Of a stretch of DNA of 45,468 nucleotides, positions 1 to 6,474 are shown one piece after another (position 1 is the stretch's first letter; the number at the start of each line of letters is the position of its first letter). The DNA lies in the NCBI GenBank assembly GCA_003978665.1, contig QNYQ01000026.1, forward strand, positions 1 through 45,468, read 5' to 3'. The notes below the pieces were generated by a model. It saw only the letters and a program-made list of their open reading frames with translations. It was not told where the DNA came from and searched no databases. The position numbers and the translations under genes are program-made. Origin of the DNA: Hyperthermus sp. (GTDB lineage Archaea > Thermoproteota > Thermoprotei_A > Sulfolobales > Pyrodictiaceae).

Positions 1-282
1 TGCCAGAACCCCATCTGCTATGCTGGCATAGCGTTCCTTACCCTCTCACTAGCATGGGGCAGCCCCGAAGCAGTAATAGTATCGCTTGCACTAATCGATC
101 CCTCCTTCACACCTCTCTTAGCATTCATAGAGGTGGGGGGAAGACCTCTCGGAATGATCATGACGCCTCTCGCAGTGCTCCTAGAAATAGTCCCAATAGC
201 ACCCCCGCAAACAGTCACGGCAGCACTCCTGCTTACAGTACTTGCCGCGGAAGCACAGCGGGCAGAGGCCAGGAGAGGGTAG
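1..282 (+). CDS. C-terminal part of a hydrophobic membrane protein (5' end outside window)
   Basis: Frame 1 is open from the first base to a TAG at 280-282, giving 93 residues of a protein that starts before the window. The translation is strongly hydrophobic, with stretches such as AGIAFLTLSLAW, AVIVSLALI and ALLLTVLAA, so at least two or three membrane segments are likely, followed by a short charged tail (EAQRAEARRG). A competing open frame at 54-389 has Ser/Arg/Pro-rich content typical of a shadow. I do not recognise the family; the tail after the last helix probably lies in the cytoplasm because it carries positive charge. Function unknown. Confidence 0.6.
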   Translation, partial: CQNPICYAGIAFLTLSLAWGSPEAVIVSLALIDPSFTPLLAFIEVGGRPLGMIMTPLAVLLEIVPIAPPQTVTAALLLTVLAAEAQRAEARRG

Positions 283-431
283 CATCCCGGGAAAACTGGT
301 TTCCTCCCTCAGCATCGCGTGAAGAGCGTGGCGGAGGCTCTCTGACCCCGTCTAGAACCCTGAGAACGAGGCTGCTGGGGACTGGATAGAGTCTAGTATT
401 ATGGGGCTGTTATTCTCGCTGGTTGAGGCAG

Positions 432-947
432 CTATATGTCCACTACAAACTGGACCCTCCAGCATCCATCCTCCTTCACAATATCCATTGACGCATACGT
501 CATGGCTTTAACTATTGTGCGTGGGGGATGCTTTTCCGGGTTAAACACCTCGCCCCAAGCCTTTGCCTTCAACTTGTAGAATGCTTCCTCTCCGCCCCCA
601 ACTCTGGTTAACTCCTCTATCTTAAACTTTGAGAACACGAGCTTCTCGACGTCAGTGTAGAAGAGGAGCTCCTCGATCCAGCGGTAAAGCAGCTGGTAGA
701 GGTCAAGCCCCTCAGCTTCCACACTCTTCTCAATCCTTTCCTCCACCTTAGACGTATCAGTGATGATCTCGTAGACTCCTAGCGCAGCCTGTTCGAAAGC
801 CTCTTCAAGCCGGCGCCCCCGGCCTATTACGAGCACGTCAGCGGTGTGGGGTGCGTGGGCGTAGCCGGGGCACGGCGTTTTTGATAGTACTTCGAGTATT
901 TCCTTCTCGACATCCTCCACGCCATGCCACCCCCTCTCCTCCAGCAT
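432..947 (-). CDS. Archease, tRNA ligase RtcB cofactor protein
   Basis: Archease speeds guanylylation and turnover of the RNA ligase RtcB in tRNA splicing and RNA repair, in the cytoplasm. The family signature is visible: an acidic, histidine-containing opening (HAPHTADVLVIGRG), then LEEAFEQAALG, a middle DLYQLLYRWIEELLFYTD block, and a C-terminal AMTYASMDIVKEDGCWRVQFVVDI. These include the acidic residues that bind calcium in known archeases. The 171 residues exceed the usual ~140 because of about 30 extra N-terminal residues (MLEERGWHGVEDVEKEILEV); a later start is possible. It lies 46 nt downstream of the amidohydrolase homologue on the same strand, so they may be cotranscribed. No RtcB gene is in the window. 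Confidence 0.9.
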   Translation of the reverse strand: MLEERGWHGVEDVEKEILEVLSKTPCPGYAHAPHTADVLVIGRGRRLEEAFEQAALGVYEIITDTSKVEERIEKSVEAEGLDLYQLLYRWIEELLFYTDVEKLVFSKFKIEELTRVGGGEEAFYKLKAKAWGEVFNPEKHPPRTIVKAMTYASMDIVKEDGCWRVQFVVDI

Positions 948-993
948 GGCTTTAGGGGAGTCCGGGAAGCCCGTATCCTGCCCCCTTGACCCT

Positions 994-2298
994 CTATGAG
1001 ACTGCTCCCCCTAAGGCTTCTATGGCTTCTTCAAGCTTCTCCCTGGATTCTTCGAGCAAGCGCTGTATATGCTCGCTGTTCTTTGCGTAGACGGGTCTGC
1101 CGTTAACTATGGTGTATTCTACGTCTCCTGGTGTAGCATTATAGACTATGTGGGAGATTATGTTGTTGGCTGTTAAGGGCGTGAACCATGGGTTTTTGAG
1201 GGATACGACAGCTATATCGGCGGCTCTTCCCTCCTCTATAGCTCCAGCCCTAACGCCCATCAGCCTGGCCGACCCCTCTGTAGCGATCTTTAACGCATCC
1301 CTGGCACCTATCCTTGTATCCCAGTAAGAAAACCTCTGAAGGAGGATCATAACCCTCATCTCTCTCAGCATGTTAAGTGAATTGCTTGCAGCCGGGCTTC
1401 CCGTGCCTAGTCCCACGTTGATTCCGGCCTCTAAGACCTCTTTTAGGGGGAAATGACCCCCCGTAGCCAGCTTCATGGTGGTTGTTGGACAGAAGGCTAG
1501 TCTTGCACCCTTGCGTGACACAAGGTTGAGCTCCCAGCTGGCCACCCAGCCTGTGTTGACGAGTATTGTGAGAGGGGTTAATGCACCTATTGACTCTAAG
1601 AGCTCTATGGGGAATCTGCCGTGCCTCTTCTTTGCCACATATACTTCTCTTCTCGTTTGAGAGACGTGGATCTGGAGCGGGACCCCCAGCTCCAATGCTT
1701 GCTCAGCAATAACCTTTAGTGTTTCAGGCGGTAAAAGAGCTGCTTCACGCACGTCAATAACAGCCCCTATAAGCCCCCCACCCTCCCCCCTAATGGCTTT
1801 AGCATCATCAAAAGCCCTCCGTGCCTCTTGCAGGTCATCGATGCCTGTTATGAGCCGGCCTACAAGAGCCCTTACTCCAACATCCCTTAACGCCTTCATG
1901 CTTTCACGCGGGTAAAGGTAGGTATCTACGAGGCCGCAGGTAGAGGAGGATAATGCTTCGAGGGCTGCAAGCCTTGAAGCATGATACACCATCCACGGCT
2001 GCAGCCTCTTCTCCAGGACACTTATCTTCCTACTCCATGATTCAAGGTCTTCGTCGTCGTAGCTTCCGCGGAAGAGAAGCATCCCAGTGTGAGTGTGTGC
2101 ATTGTATAGGCATGGTATAGCGATACTTCTCTTTGGACACTCGATCACAACACCCCTGCGATAACCGTTCTTCAACTCGCTGCCAACATACTCGATTACA
2201 CCATCCTCAATATAAACCACTACATCCCTCACTACTTCACAGCCGCTGCAAGGGAGAATGAGAGGGCAGCGTAGGAGCAGGGGCTCGCGTCCTCCCAT
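994..2298 (-). CDS. Amidohydrolase-superfamily protein (TrzN/MtaD-like) with altered active site
   Basis: The fold and order of motifs match the cytosine-deaminase-like amidohydrolases that deaminate 5-methylthioadenosine, S-adenosylhomocysteine or s-triazines: an N-terminal composite-domain strand, the first metal motif NAHTHTGMLLFRG, a beta-5 histidine (QIHVSQTRREV), a beta-6 segment (ILVNTGWV) and a beta-8 segment (GLGTGSPAASNSLNM). In active relatives these last three read H..E, AHGV and GTDgAASNNSLDM. Here the catalytic Glu is Gln, the beta-6 His is Asn and the metal-binding Asp is Gly, while HxH and the beta-5 His remain. It may therefore be a pseudoenzyme or do other chemistry. I prefer ATG at 2298, preceded by AGGTGG, over the GTG at 2319. 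It is the first gene of a reverse unit with archease, divergent from moaB. Confidence 0.8.
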   Translation of the reverse strand: MGGREPLLLRCPLILPCSGCEVVRDVVVYIEDGVIEYVGSELKNGYRRGVVIECPKRSIAIPCLYNAHTHTGMLLFRGSYDDEDLESWSRKISVLEKRLQPWMVYHASRLAALEALSSSTCGLVDTYLYPRESMKALRDVGVRALVGRLITGIDDLQEARRAFDDAKAIRGEGGGLIGAVIDVREAALLPPETLKVIAEQALELGVPLQIHVSQTRREVYVAKKRHGRFPIELLESIGALTPLTILVNTGWVASWELNLVSRKGARLAFCPTTTMKLATGGHFPLKEVLEAGINVGLGTGSPAASNSLNMLREMRVMILLQRFSYWDTRIGARDALKIATEGSARLMGVRAGAIEEGRAADIAVVSLKNPWFTPLTANNIISHIVYNATPGDVEYTIVNGRPVYAKNSEHIQRLLEESREKLEEAIEALGGAVS

Positions 2299-2337
2299 GA
2301 CCCTCTTCCACCTACGCACCGTGGCCTATTCTGCCGA

Positions 2338-2350
2338 GAAGCCTAAAAAG
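2338..2350. promoter_or_regulatory. Symmetric TATA-like box between divergent genes
   Basis: The sequence CCTAAAAAGG in the divergent gap can be read as a TATA element on both strands. Its centre is about 26 nt from position 2320 in reverse, giving a short leader for the amidohydrolase gene, and about 60 nt from the moaB start. Assigned from spacing and composition only. Confidence 0.4.
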
Positions 2351-2405
2351 GGGAGAAGGGGCGCAGCGGCTCCTTAACCAAATCCGAGACGAGGAGTAGG
2401 GCTTA

Positions 2406-2897
2406 ATGGGTGTAGTAGGCATGGTGCGCTGGGCACTGATAGTTACCAGTGATACTGTGAAGAGGGATCCTTCACTAGACAAGGTGACTCCGCTGGTCAA
2501 AGAGAAGCTAAAGAACAGAGATAATGAGCTTGTGTACGCTAGGATCGTGGGTAATAATCCCTTCGAGATACTACATGCCGTTTCCGATGCTGCGATGAGA
2601 GGTGTTGATGTAATCCTCTTGACCGGAGGCACGGGCCCTAATCCCAGGGACGTCACGGTAGACCTCTTGTCGAGGCTGGCTGACAGGGAGATCCCCGGGG
2701 TGGGTGAAGAGTTTAGAAGAAGGAGCCTCTCTAGGGGTGTACGTAATGCCCTGCTAAGCAGGGCCTCAGCATTCACCTTCTACGGCAAGCTAATAATCGC
2801 TAGCCCAGGCAGCCCCGACGCCGTTGAAGCTATGCTGGAGGTAGTCCTGCCAGTAATAGGGCATCTCGTAGAGCAGCTTAAGGGCGGAAAACACTAG
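2406..2897 (+). CDS. moaB: MoaB/MogA-family molybdopterin adenylyltransferase
   Basis: MoaB in archaea adenylylates molybdopterin before insertion of molybdenum or, in hyperthermophiles, tungsten. The 163-residue protein has the MPT-binding fold signatures: a first strand ending VTSDTV, the glycine loop LLTGGTGPNPRDVT with the conserved Asp, and the C-terminal IIASPGSPDAVEAMLE. Length is normal for the family. ATG 2406 is preceded by GAGGAG at 2392-2397; a second ATG at 2421 is also possible. Only 18 nt separate it from the next gene, so the two are probably cotranscribed. Together they suggest a local supply line for tetrapyrrole and pterin cofactors used by redox enzymes. Confidence 0.9.
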   Translation: MGVVGMVRWALIVTSDTVKRDPSLDKVTPLVKEKLKNRDNELVYARIVGNNPFEILHAVSDAAMRGVDVILLTGGTGPNPRDVTVDLLSRLADREIPGVGEEFRRRSLSRGVRNALLSRASAFTFYGKLIIASPGSPDAVEAMLEVVLPVIGHLVEQLKGGKH

Positions 2898-2915
2898 GGA
2901 GGGCGTGGGGGAGGC

Positions 2916-3716
2916 GTGGCCAAGATCCCCTTATGGCTCGAGATGAAGGGTAGGAGGGTTCTCGTTGTAGGCGGGGGACGGGTTGGAGCGCGCAGAGCCC
3001 TGTACTTCAGGAGTGCTGGCGCAGAGGTAAGGGTTGTAGGACTGGATTTTTCACGCGAGCTTATTGATGCGGCTAGGCGCGATGATAGATTGAAGCTGGT
3101 AAGCCTGAACGTGCTGGAGGATGCCCGTGGCCTGGAGGAACTGGTGGAGTGGGCAGATATTGTAGTGGTGGCTACAAGCAGTCCAGCTGCAAACGAGAAG
3201 GTATGGGCCATTGCCAGTGCTAGGCGCAAGTGGGTTAACGATGCAACAGACGCCTCTAGGACAGAGATAGTGGTCCCGTATAGGGCAGCAGTCCTCGATG
3301 ATGCCGTTGAAATAGCCGTTACCAGCCTCGGAAAAAGCGGGGTTGTAGCACGCAATATCAGAGACATAGCGGTGGAATGTATAGAGGAGAACAGTATGAT
3401 CAAGTTACTCTACCAGGTTATGTGGAGAGTGAAGCCTGTATTAAAGACGCTAATAAAGGATGGTAGACTCCGCTTCCCAGCATACTTAAGCATAGAGGAG
3501 GCCGTTAAGGAAGTGCTGAGGAAGGGCCAGGGCCTCAACGACGCGTTAAAGGCTGCTGCCGAGAAGATAGTAGAACACGCCTCCAGACACGGCATAGTAG
3601 TCAACAGGGACGAGGTACTTGACGCGCTAATGTCGGTCAAGGAGCCAGTAAAACCCCTAGGGAATCCGAGGGAGCAGGAGGCCAGGCGCGGAGAAGGGGG
3701 CCAGCCCCCACCATGA
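2916..3716 (+). CDS. Precorrin-2 dehydrogenase / sirohydrochlorin ferrochelatase-like (Met8/CysG N-domain family)
   Basis: The family oxidises precorrin-2 to sirohydrochlorin with NAD and may insert iron to give siroheme. The N-terminal Rossmann motif is clear (VLVVGGGRVGARRALYF), followed by the family blocks ADIVVVATSSPAANEKV and WVNDATDASRTEIVVPYRAAV, in which the Asp of NDATD matches the catalytic acid position, and then AVTSLGKSGVVARNIRD. The C-terminal ~100 residues are helical and differ from CysG; there is no methyltransferase domain. The start is GTG with GGGGGAGG just upstream. In archaea siroheme can be turned into heme by the AhbABCD route, so this gene could serve the c-type cytochromes encoded from 5766 onward; that link is inference. 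It ends 11 nt from the convergent YrdC gene. Confidence 0.88.
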   Translation: MAKIPLWLEMKGRRVLVVGGGRVGARRALYFRSAGAEVRVVGLDFSRELIDAARRDDRLKLVSLNVLEDARGLEELVEWADIVVVATSSPAANEKVWAIASARRKWVNDATDASRTEIVVPYRAAVLDDAVEIAVTSLGKSGVVARNIRDIAVECIEENSMIKLLYQVMWRVKPVLKTLIKDGRLRFPAYLSIEEAVKEVLRKGQGLNDALKAAAEKIVEHASRHGIVVNRDEVLDALMSVKEPVKPLGNPREQEARRGEGGQPPP

Positions 3717-3727
3717 ACCTTCCAGAG

Positions 3728-4375
3728 CTAGGACCTAACTATTCTGGCACCCAGCACCCTCTCAATCTCTGAGGCGGACACCGGCCCCTCACGCAGCAGC
3801 CTGGGAGGCCAGGCGGCTAGATCGATCACGGTGCTGGGAACCCCTCCGGGTGAGGGGCCACTATCAATAACATAGTCCACGCCCTCTCCAAGCTGCTCCA
3901 AAGCCTCCAGCGCATTACGTGGAGCAGGCCTCCCATGAATATTAGCGCTTGTTCCCACAAGGGCTCCACAACACTTGTCTATAAGAGACAATGCCACACT
4001 ATGATCCGGCATTCTAACCCCTACCTTTCCCGTCCCAGCGTGGAGGACGCCTGGAACATTCTCCCTGGCCCGTAGCACCAGCGTCAGAGCCCCCGGCCAA
4101 AAGGCCTCGGCAAGCAGCCTCGCCTCACGAGTCATATAAACCACTTCCTCGGCAGCCTCAACACTCGAAACCAGTACTGGAAGAGGCTTATCCAAGGGCC
4201 TCTTCTTCACGCGATAAACCCTCAATACAGCCTCCTCCAGGAAAGGGTTTGAGCCAACGCCGTAAACAGTATCAGTGGGATATACCACAATCCTCCCAGC
4301 CCTAACCTTCTCAGCTATTCTCTCAAGCAAAAGCTCATCTAAATGGCTCGGGTGAACATACACTACCACAACCAC
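3728..4375 (-). CDS. L-threonylcarbamoyladenylate synthase (YrdC/TsaC domain protein)
   Basis: The enzyme makes threonylcarbamoyl-AMP from threonine, bicarbonate and ATP, the first step of the t6A37 tRNA modification later finished by KEOPS. Signature segments are GRIVVYPTDTVYGVGSNPF, RVKKRPLDKPLPVLVSS, FWPGALTLVL, VGVRMPDH and LVGTSANIHGRPAPRN, ending with PSTVIDLAAWPPRLLREGPV. The 215-residue length is the short form without the C-terminal Sua5 domain. The start is GTG with several in-frame GTG codons nearby, so the exact N terminus is uncertain. It is convergent with the precorrin-2 dehydrogenase gene. A small reverse ORF immediately upstream may be a KEOPS-related partner (separate entry). 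Confidence 0.92.
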   Translation of the reverse strand: MVVVVYVHPSHLDELLLERIAEKVRAGRIVVYPTDTVYGVGSNPFLEEAVLRVYRVKKRPLDKPLPVLVSSVEAAEEVVYMTREARLLAEAFWPGALTLVLRARENVPGVLHAGTGKVGVRMPDHSVALSLIDKCCGALVGTSANIHGRPAPRNALEALEQLGEGVDYVIDSGPSPGGVPSTVIDLAAWPPRLLREGPVSASEIERVLGARIVRS

Positions 4376-4399
4376 GGCACCAGCACCCTTAAGGGCCCC

Positions 4400-4624
4400 T
4401 CAGCCCTCAACCACCAGCCTCAGCAGCATGTCGGGGAGACTAGCCAGTATTTTCACGGCAGCTGCAGCAGCCCTGGTATTAGCGTCCTCGAAGACCGAAA
4501 GCCCAAAATATAGGCATAAGGCTGGGCGAGACACCCGGCCCCAAGCCTCCAGACTGCTATTGTGGAGGGGAAAGGGGTCCGGGCATAATGCTGCAGTACA
4601 TCTATGCTCCACTCTTCGCTTCAA
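4400..4624 (-). CDS. Candidate small protein upstream of the YrdC gene, possibly Pcc1-like
   Basis: This 74-codon frame starts with TTG preceded by GGAGGAGGG and stops 25 nt before the YrdC gene. The order of elements, an AL-PD segment (AALCPDPF), a strand (ALCLYFGLSVFED) and a helix rich in alanine and leucine (TRAAAAAVKILASLPDMLL), recalls the KEOPS subunit Pcc1, which would fit the t6A neighbour. The first strand and helix of Pcc1 are missing or diverged, and the 5' end overlaps the forward gene at 4588 by 37 nt, so the SD-like run could simply be the complement of leucine codons. Uncertain both as a gene and as to family. Confidence 0.3.
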   Translation of the reverse strand: MKRRVEHRCTAALCPDPFPLHNSSLEAWGRVSRPALCLYFGLSVFEDANTRAAAAAVKILASLPDMLLRLVVEG

Positions 4625-4791
4625 GCGCCCTCCTCCTACTCGGCTCGAGCATACTCATGCTGAGGAAATACATGCAGGAATGGGACGAGTATAAGAGGTT
4701 CATTGAGGGTTTCGGCACGCTGATCCTCGTGTTTATCGGCGCGATGTTTCTTGCAGCACTACACGCGGTAACATTCGCGGCAACACCCTGA
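4588..4791 (+). CDS. Small two-helix membrane protein, unknown
   Basis: The 67-residue product has two hydrophobic helices (about residues 4-24 and 43-64) joined by a charged loop, RKYMQEWDEYKRFIEGFG. The ATG follows a purine-rich stretch (GGAGGGGAAAGGGG, 4564-4577), a likely ribosome binding site. Composition, the clean membrane pattern and the RBS make a real gene more likely than a shadow. No family is recognised. It stands alone between the divergent YrdC gene and a convergent unknown gene. Confidence 0.6.
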   Translation: MLQYIYAPLFASSALLLLGSSILMLRKYMQEWDEYKRFIEGFGTLILVFIGAMFLAALHAVTFAATP

Positions 4792-4900
4792 AAACTGCGG
4801 GACGCTGCGGGACGCTTTCCCTCCAACTCTCCCTTTCCCCTCGCCTCCCCCAGTTTTTGCCTTGGCCCTGCCTGCCTCCTCCCCGGGGTCACCGCCACGT

Positions 4901-5362
4901 TTACATTATGTAGAGGCTCGCCTGCTCCTTAACCTCCTCTTCTCCAGCCCTTATCACGGCTATCTCAAGCTCCCCCGAGTATATCTTCGCGTAGACTCTC
5001 GGAGGCCTTCCACCAGTAAGCCGCAACAGCTGCCCACACTTATTGAGACCCTCAAGCCCCACTTCAACTATCATTTCGCCCACGCGGTAGTAGCCTAGTG
5101 CTAGATCACGATGGTCACGTCTAGGAACAGTGCTCGCAAGCTTCTCGAAACCACGAAACAAGAGCTCCTTATCAGCCATGGATTCTAGGCTCTCAAGCCA
5201 TGAAATGAACTCCCTGCTGCATGTGCTCTTGGTTTTCAACGCGTCATAGTCGCCGTTAACCTTTTCCTGAAGCATTGACACTACAGCATGCAGTACCGGG
5301 AACGGGCCTGTTTCAAGGAGCTTGCCCACAGCCTCCTGCTTACTGTTCACGGTTATGTACAC
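4901..5362 (-). CDS. Hypothetical protein, 153 residues
   Basis: Not recognised. It is soluble, with a helical N-terminal half that includes CSREFISWLESLESMADKELLFRGFEKL and a C-terminal half suggesting an alpha/beta segment (YRVGEMIVEVGLEGL, RVYAKIYSGELEIAVIRAGEEE). Two or three cysteines are scattered and form no obvious metal motif. The start is GTG at 5362, about 34 nt after the TATA-like box on the same strand, so the leader is short. No cotranscribed neighbour is visible. Confidence 0.65.
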   Translation of the reverse strand: MYITVNSKQEAVGKLLETGPFPVLHAVVSMLQEKVNGDYDALKTKSTCSREFISWLESLESMADKELLFRGFEKLASTVPRRDHRDLALGYYRVGEMIVEVGLEGLNKCGQLLRLTGGRPPRVYAKIYSGELEIAVIRAGEEEVKEQASLYIM

Positions 5363-5390
5363 CTTGAAGCAGTGTTGAGAGGGTAAGGAG

Positions 5391-5401
5391 GCTTTTTATC
5401 G
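5391..5401 (-). promoter_or_regulatory. TATA box for the gene starting at 5362
   Basis: On the reverse strand the sequence reads CGATAAAAAGC, a good crenarchaeal TATA element. Its centre lies 34 nt before the GTG start, so transcription should begin 5-10 nt ahead of the start codon. Confidence 0.5.
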
Positions 5402-5490
5402 CCCCCTCCACCCAGGGTGTGCAGCGTTAGCATCAGAGGCTAGTAAGATCAGCTCCTGGGAGTCTCCGGGAAGAAGGTTTTAGCTAGCGT

Positions 5491-5498
5491 GTAAATAC
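5491..5498 (+). promoter_or_regulatory. TATA-like box before a possible small transcript
   Basis: GTAAATAC sits 26-29 nt before GTG/ATG codons at 5520-5525, the spacing of a leaderless archaeal promoter. It would drive the small ORF or structured RNA described next. Confidence 0.4.
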
Positions 5499-5519
5499 CC
5501 TTGCCCTGCCCGGTGCATT

Positions 5520-5673
5520 GTGATGCCTTACAGGCGGCTGCTCGCTCGCCTAGCGTCTCTGCTGGGTGCTAGGGGAATTGGCGCCTTTCCTGAAGCCTCG
5601 CCTAGGCACTGCTGCCTATGGCCTATCGGGGCTCCCGGCTCTCCCAAGCTTCTAGGGTCTGGGGACCGATAGG
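5520..5673 (+). other. Possible small ORF or structured RNA in a 400-nt gene-free stretch
   Basis: The gap 5363-5765 contains no large gene. Within it, a 50-codon frame runs from GTG 5520 to TAG 5670-5672; its product starts MMPYRRLLARLASLL and is then Pro/Gly/Cys-rich, with no recognisable fold. The same stretch ends in an exact 8-bp inverted repeat, CCTATCGG at 5622-5629 with CCGATAGG at 5666-5673, whose loop holds further C-rich and G-rich segments able to pair. It is more GC-rich than its flanks and framed by two TATA-like boxes (5491 and 5693). Either a short protein or a noncoding RNA of about 150 nt is possible; neither is proven. The remaining bases of the gap show nothing further except the promoters listed. 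Confidence 0.35.
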
Positions 5674-5692
5674 TTTCGGACATACTTCTAAG

Positions 5693-5700
5693 TTATATTA
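5693..5700 (+). promoter_or_regulatory. TATA box of the cytochrome/NrfCD operon
   Basis: TTATATTA is the most AT-rich element before the cytochrome gene. Initiation about 26 nt later would leave a leader of about 45 nt that includes the GGTGGTG ribosome binding site at 5751-5757. Confidence 0.5.
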
Positions 5701-5765
5701 GATGATTCGGTTCCAGGACATGACGGTTAAGGGATTGAGGACGAAGCTAGGGTGGTGTAGCGGTA

Positions 5766-6461
5766 ATGAAGCATGTGACAGTAATTAGGCCGGCCCTAGC
5801 ATTAGCGTTCATCGCAGTCTTGTTGGCCGGCTATATTGCCGATGCAAGCCAGTACCGCGACCCCGACAAGTACCAGTTCTACCCCTGCAGCCAGTGCCAT
5901 GCCACGATGAAGGTTACTGGGATGGTGAAGAAGCAGCCCTTCCACGGTATAGACCTTACCAAGGGCGCTCACGCTGGCCTTTACTGTGTCAACTGTCATG
6001 CAGCACCTCAAGTGGATAGGCTCAAGACACGGAACGGCTACGTTGACATAGCTATACCAGGCCTAATGGGCCACGAGGAGTTGATGAAGCTTAACAAGGT
6101 CTGCGAGCGCTGCCACCCCCAGACGTATAGAGACTACATGCATCTAGCACATGCTAATAAGACGTACACTTGTAGCGGTGGAAGCGTTGAGATCGTGAAG
6201 GGCTACAAGGGCATAGCATACGACTTCCACGTGTGTAGCGAGTACAAGAATCTAGCTATGAAGCCCGCAAAAGCTTGCGTAGAGTGCCACGACCCCCATG
6301 TCGGCGTCTATCCGGCGATAAGCATTATGCCCCCTCACAGCGAAAGGCCGGCGCCGCCGCCGGAGGAGACGATAGCCTATGGTCTCATTGCAGCTGTGAC
6401 AGCTGGCCTGGCCTTGTTGCTCACATCCGTGGCCCTAGCCTCTCATACCAGTAGGCAGTAG
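5766..6461 (+). CDS. Membrane-anchored tetraheme cytochrome c
   Basis: Electron-transfer protein facing the outside of the cell. Residues 8-27 form a signal peptide or N-terminal anchor (ALALAFIAVLLAGYIADA). Four CxxCH heme-binding motifs follow: CSQCH at 41-45, CVNCH at 74-78, CERCH at 113-117 and CVECH at 171-175, with several free histidines (60, 69, 103, 126, 129, 155, 178) available as distal ligands. C136 and C157 lie outside the motifs and may form a disulfide. A C-terminal helix at about 203-225 (AYGLIAAVTAGLALLLTSVAL) anchors it. It is followed after 13 nt by the Fe-S and NrfD genes, so it is likely the heme subunit of a quinol-oxidising membrane complex. It resembles the heme subunits of Qrc, Nrf or ACIII systems in layout only; the physiological acceptor is unknown. 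Confidence 0.85.
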   Translation: MKHVTVIRPALALAFIAVLLAGYIADASQYRDPDKYQFYPCSQCHATMKVTGMVKKQPFHGIDLTKGAHAGLYCVNCHAAPQVDRLKTRNGYVDIAIPGLMGHEELMKLNKVCERCHPQTYRDYMHLAHANKTYTCSGGSVEIVKGYKGIAYDFHVCSEYKNLAMKPAKACVECHDPHVGVYPAISIMPPHSERPAPPPEETIAYGLIAAVTAGLALLLTSVALASHTSRQ

Positions 6462-6474
6462 GGGGTGAAAGGTA

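Noticed and set aside
54-389. Forward 111-codon frame at the window start
   Set aside because: Ser/Arg/Pro/Thr-rich with no hydrophobic core; it overlaps a much better hydrophobic frame (1-282) and continues without sense beyond it.
2312-2776. Reverse 154-codon frame over moaB
   Set aside because: Antisense to MoaB; Ser/Thr/Leu-rich shadow.
4862-5098. Forward 78-codon frame opposite the 4901 gene
   Set aside because: Antisense to a frame with better coding composition and promoter; no RBS.
5520-5600. C/D-box small RNA (TGATG near 5521 and CTGA near 5590)
   Set aside because: No internal D' and C' boxes and the spacing is too long for archaeal C/D guides.
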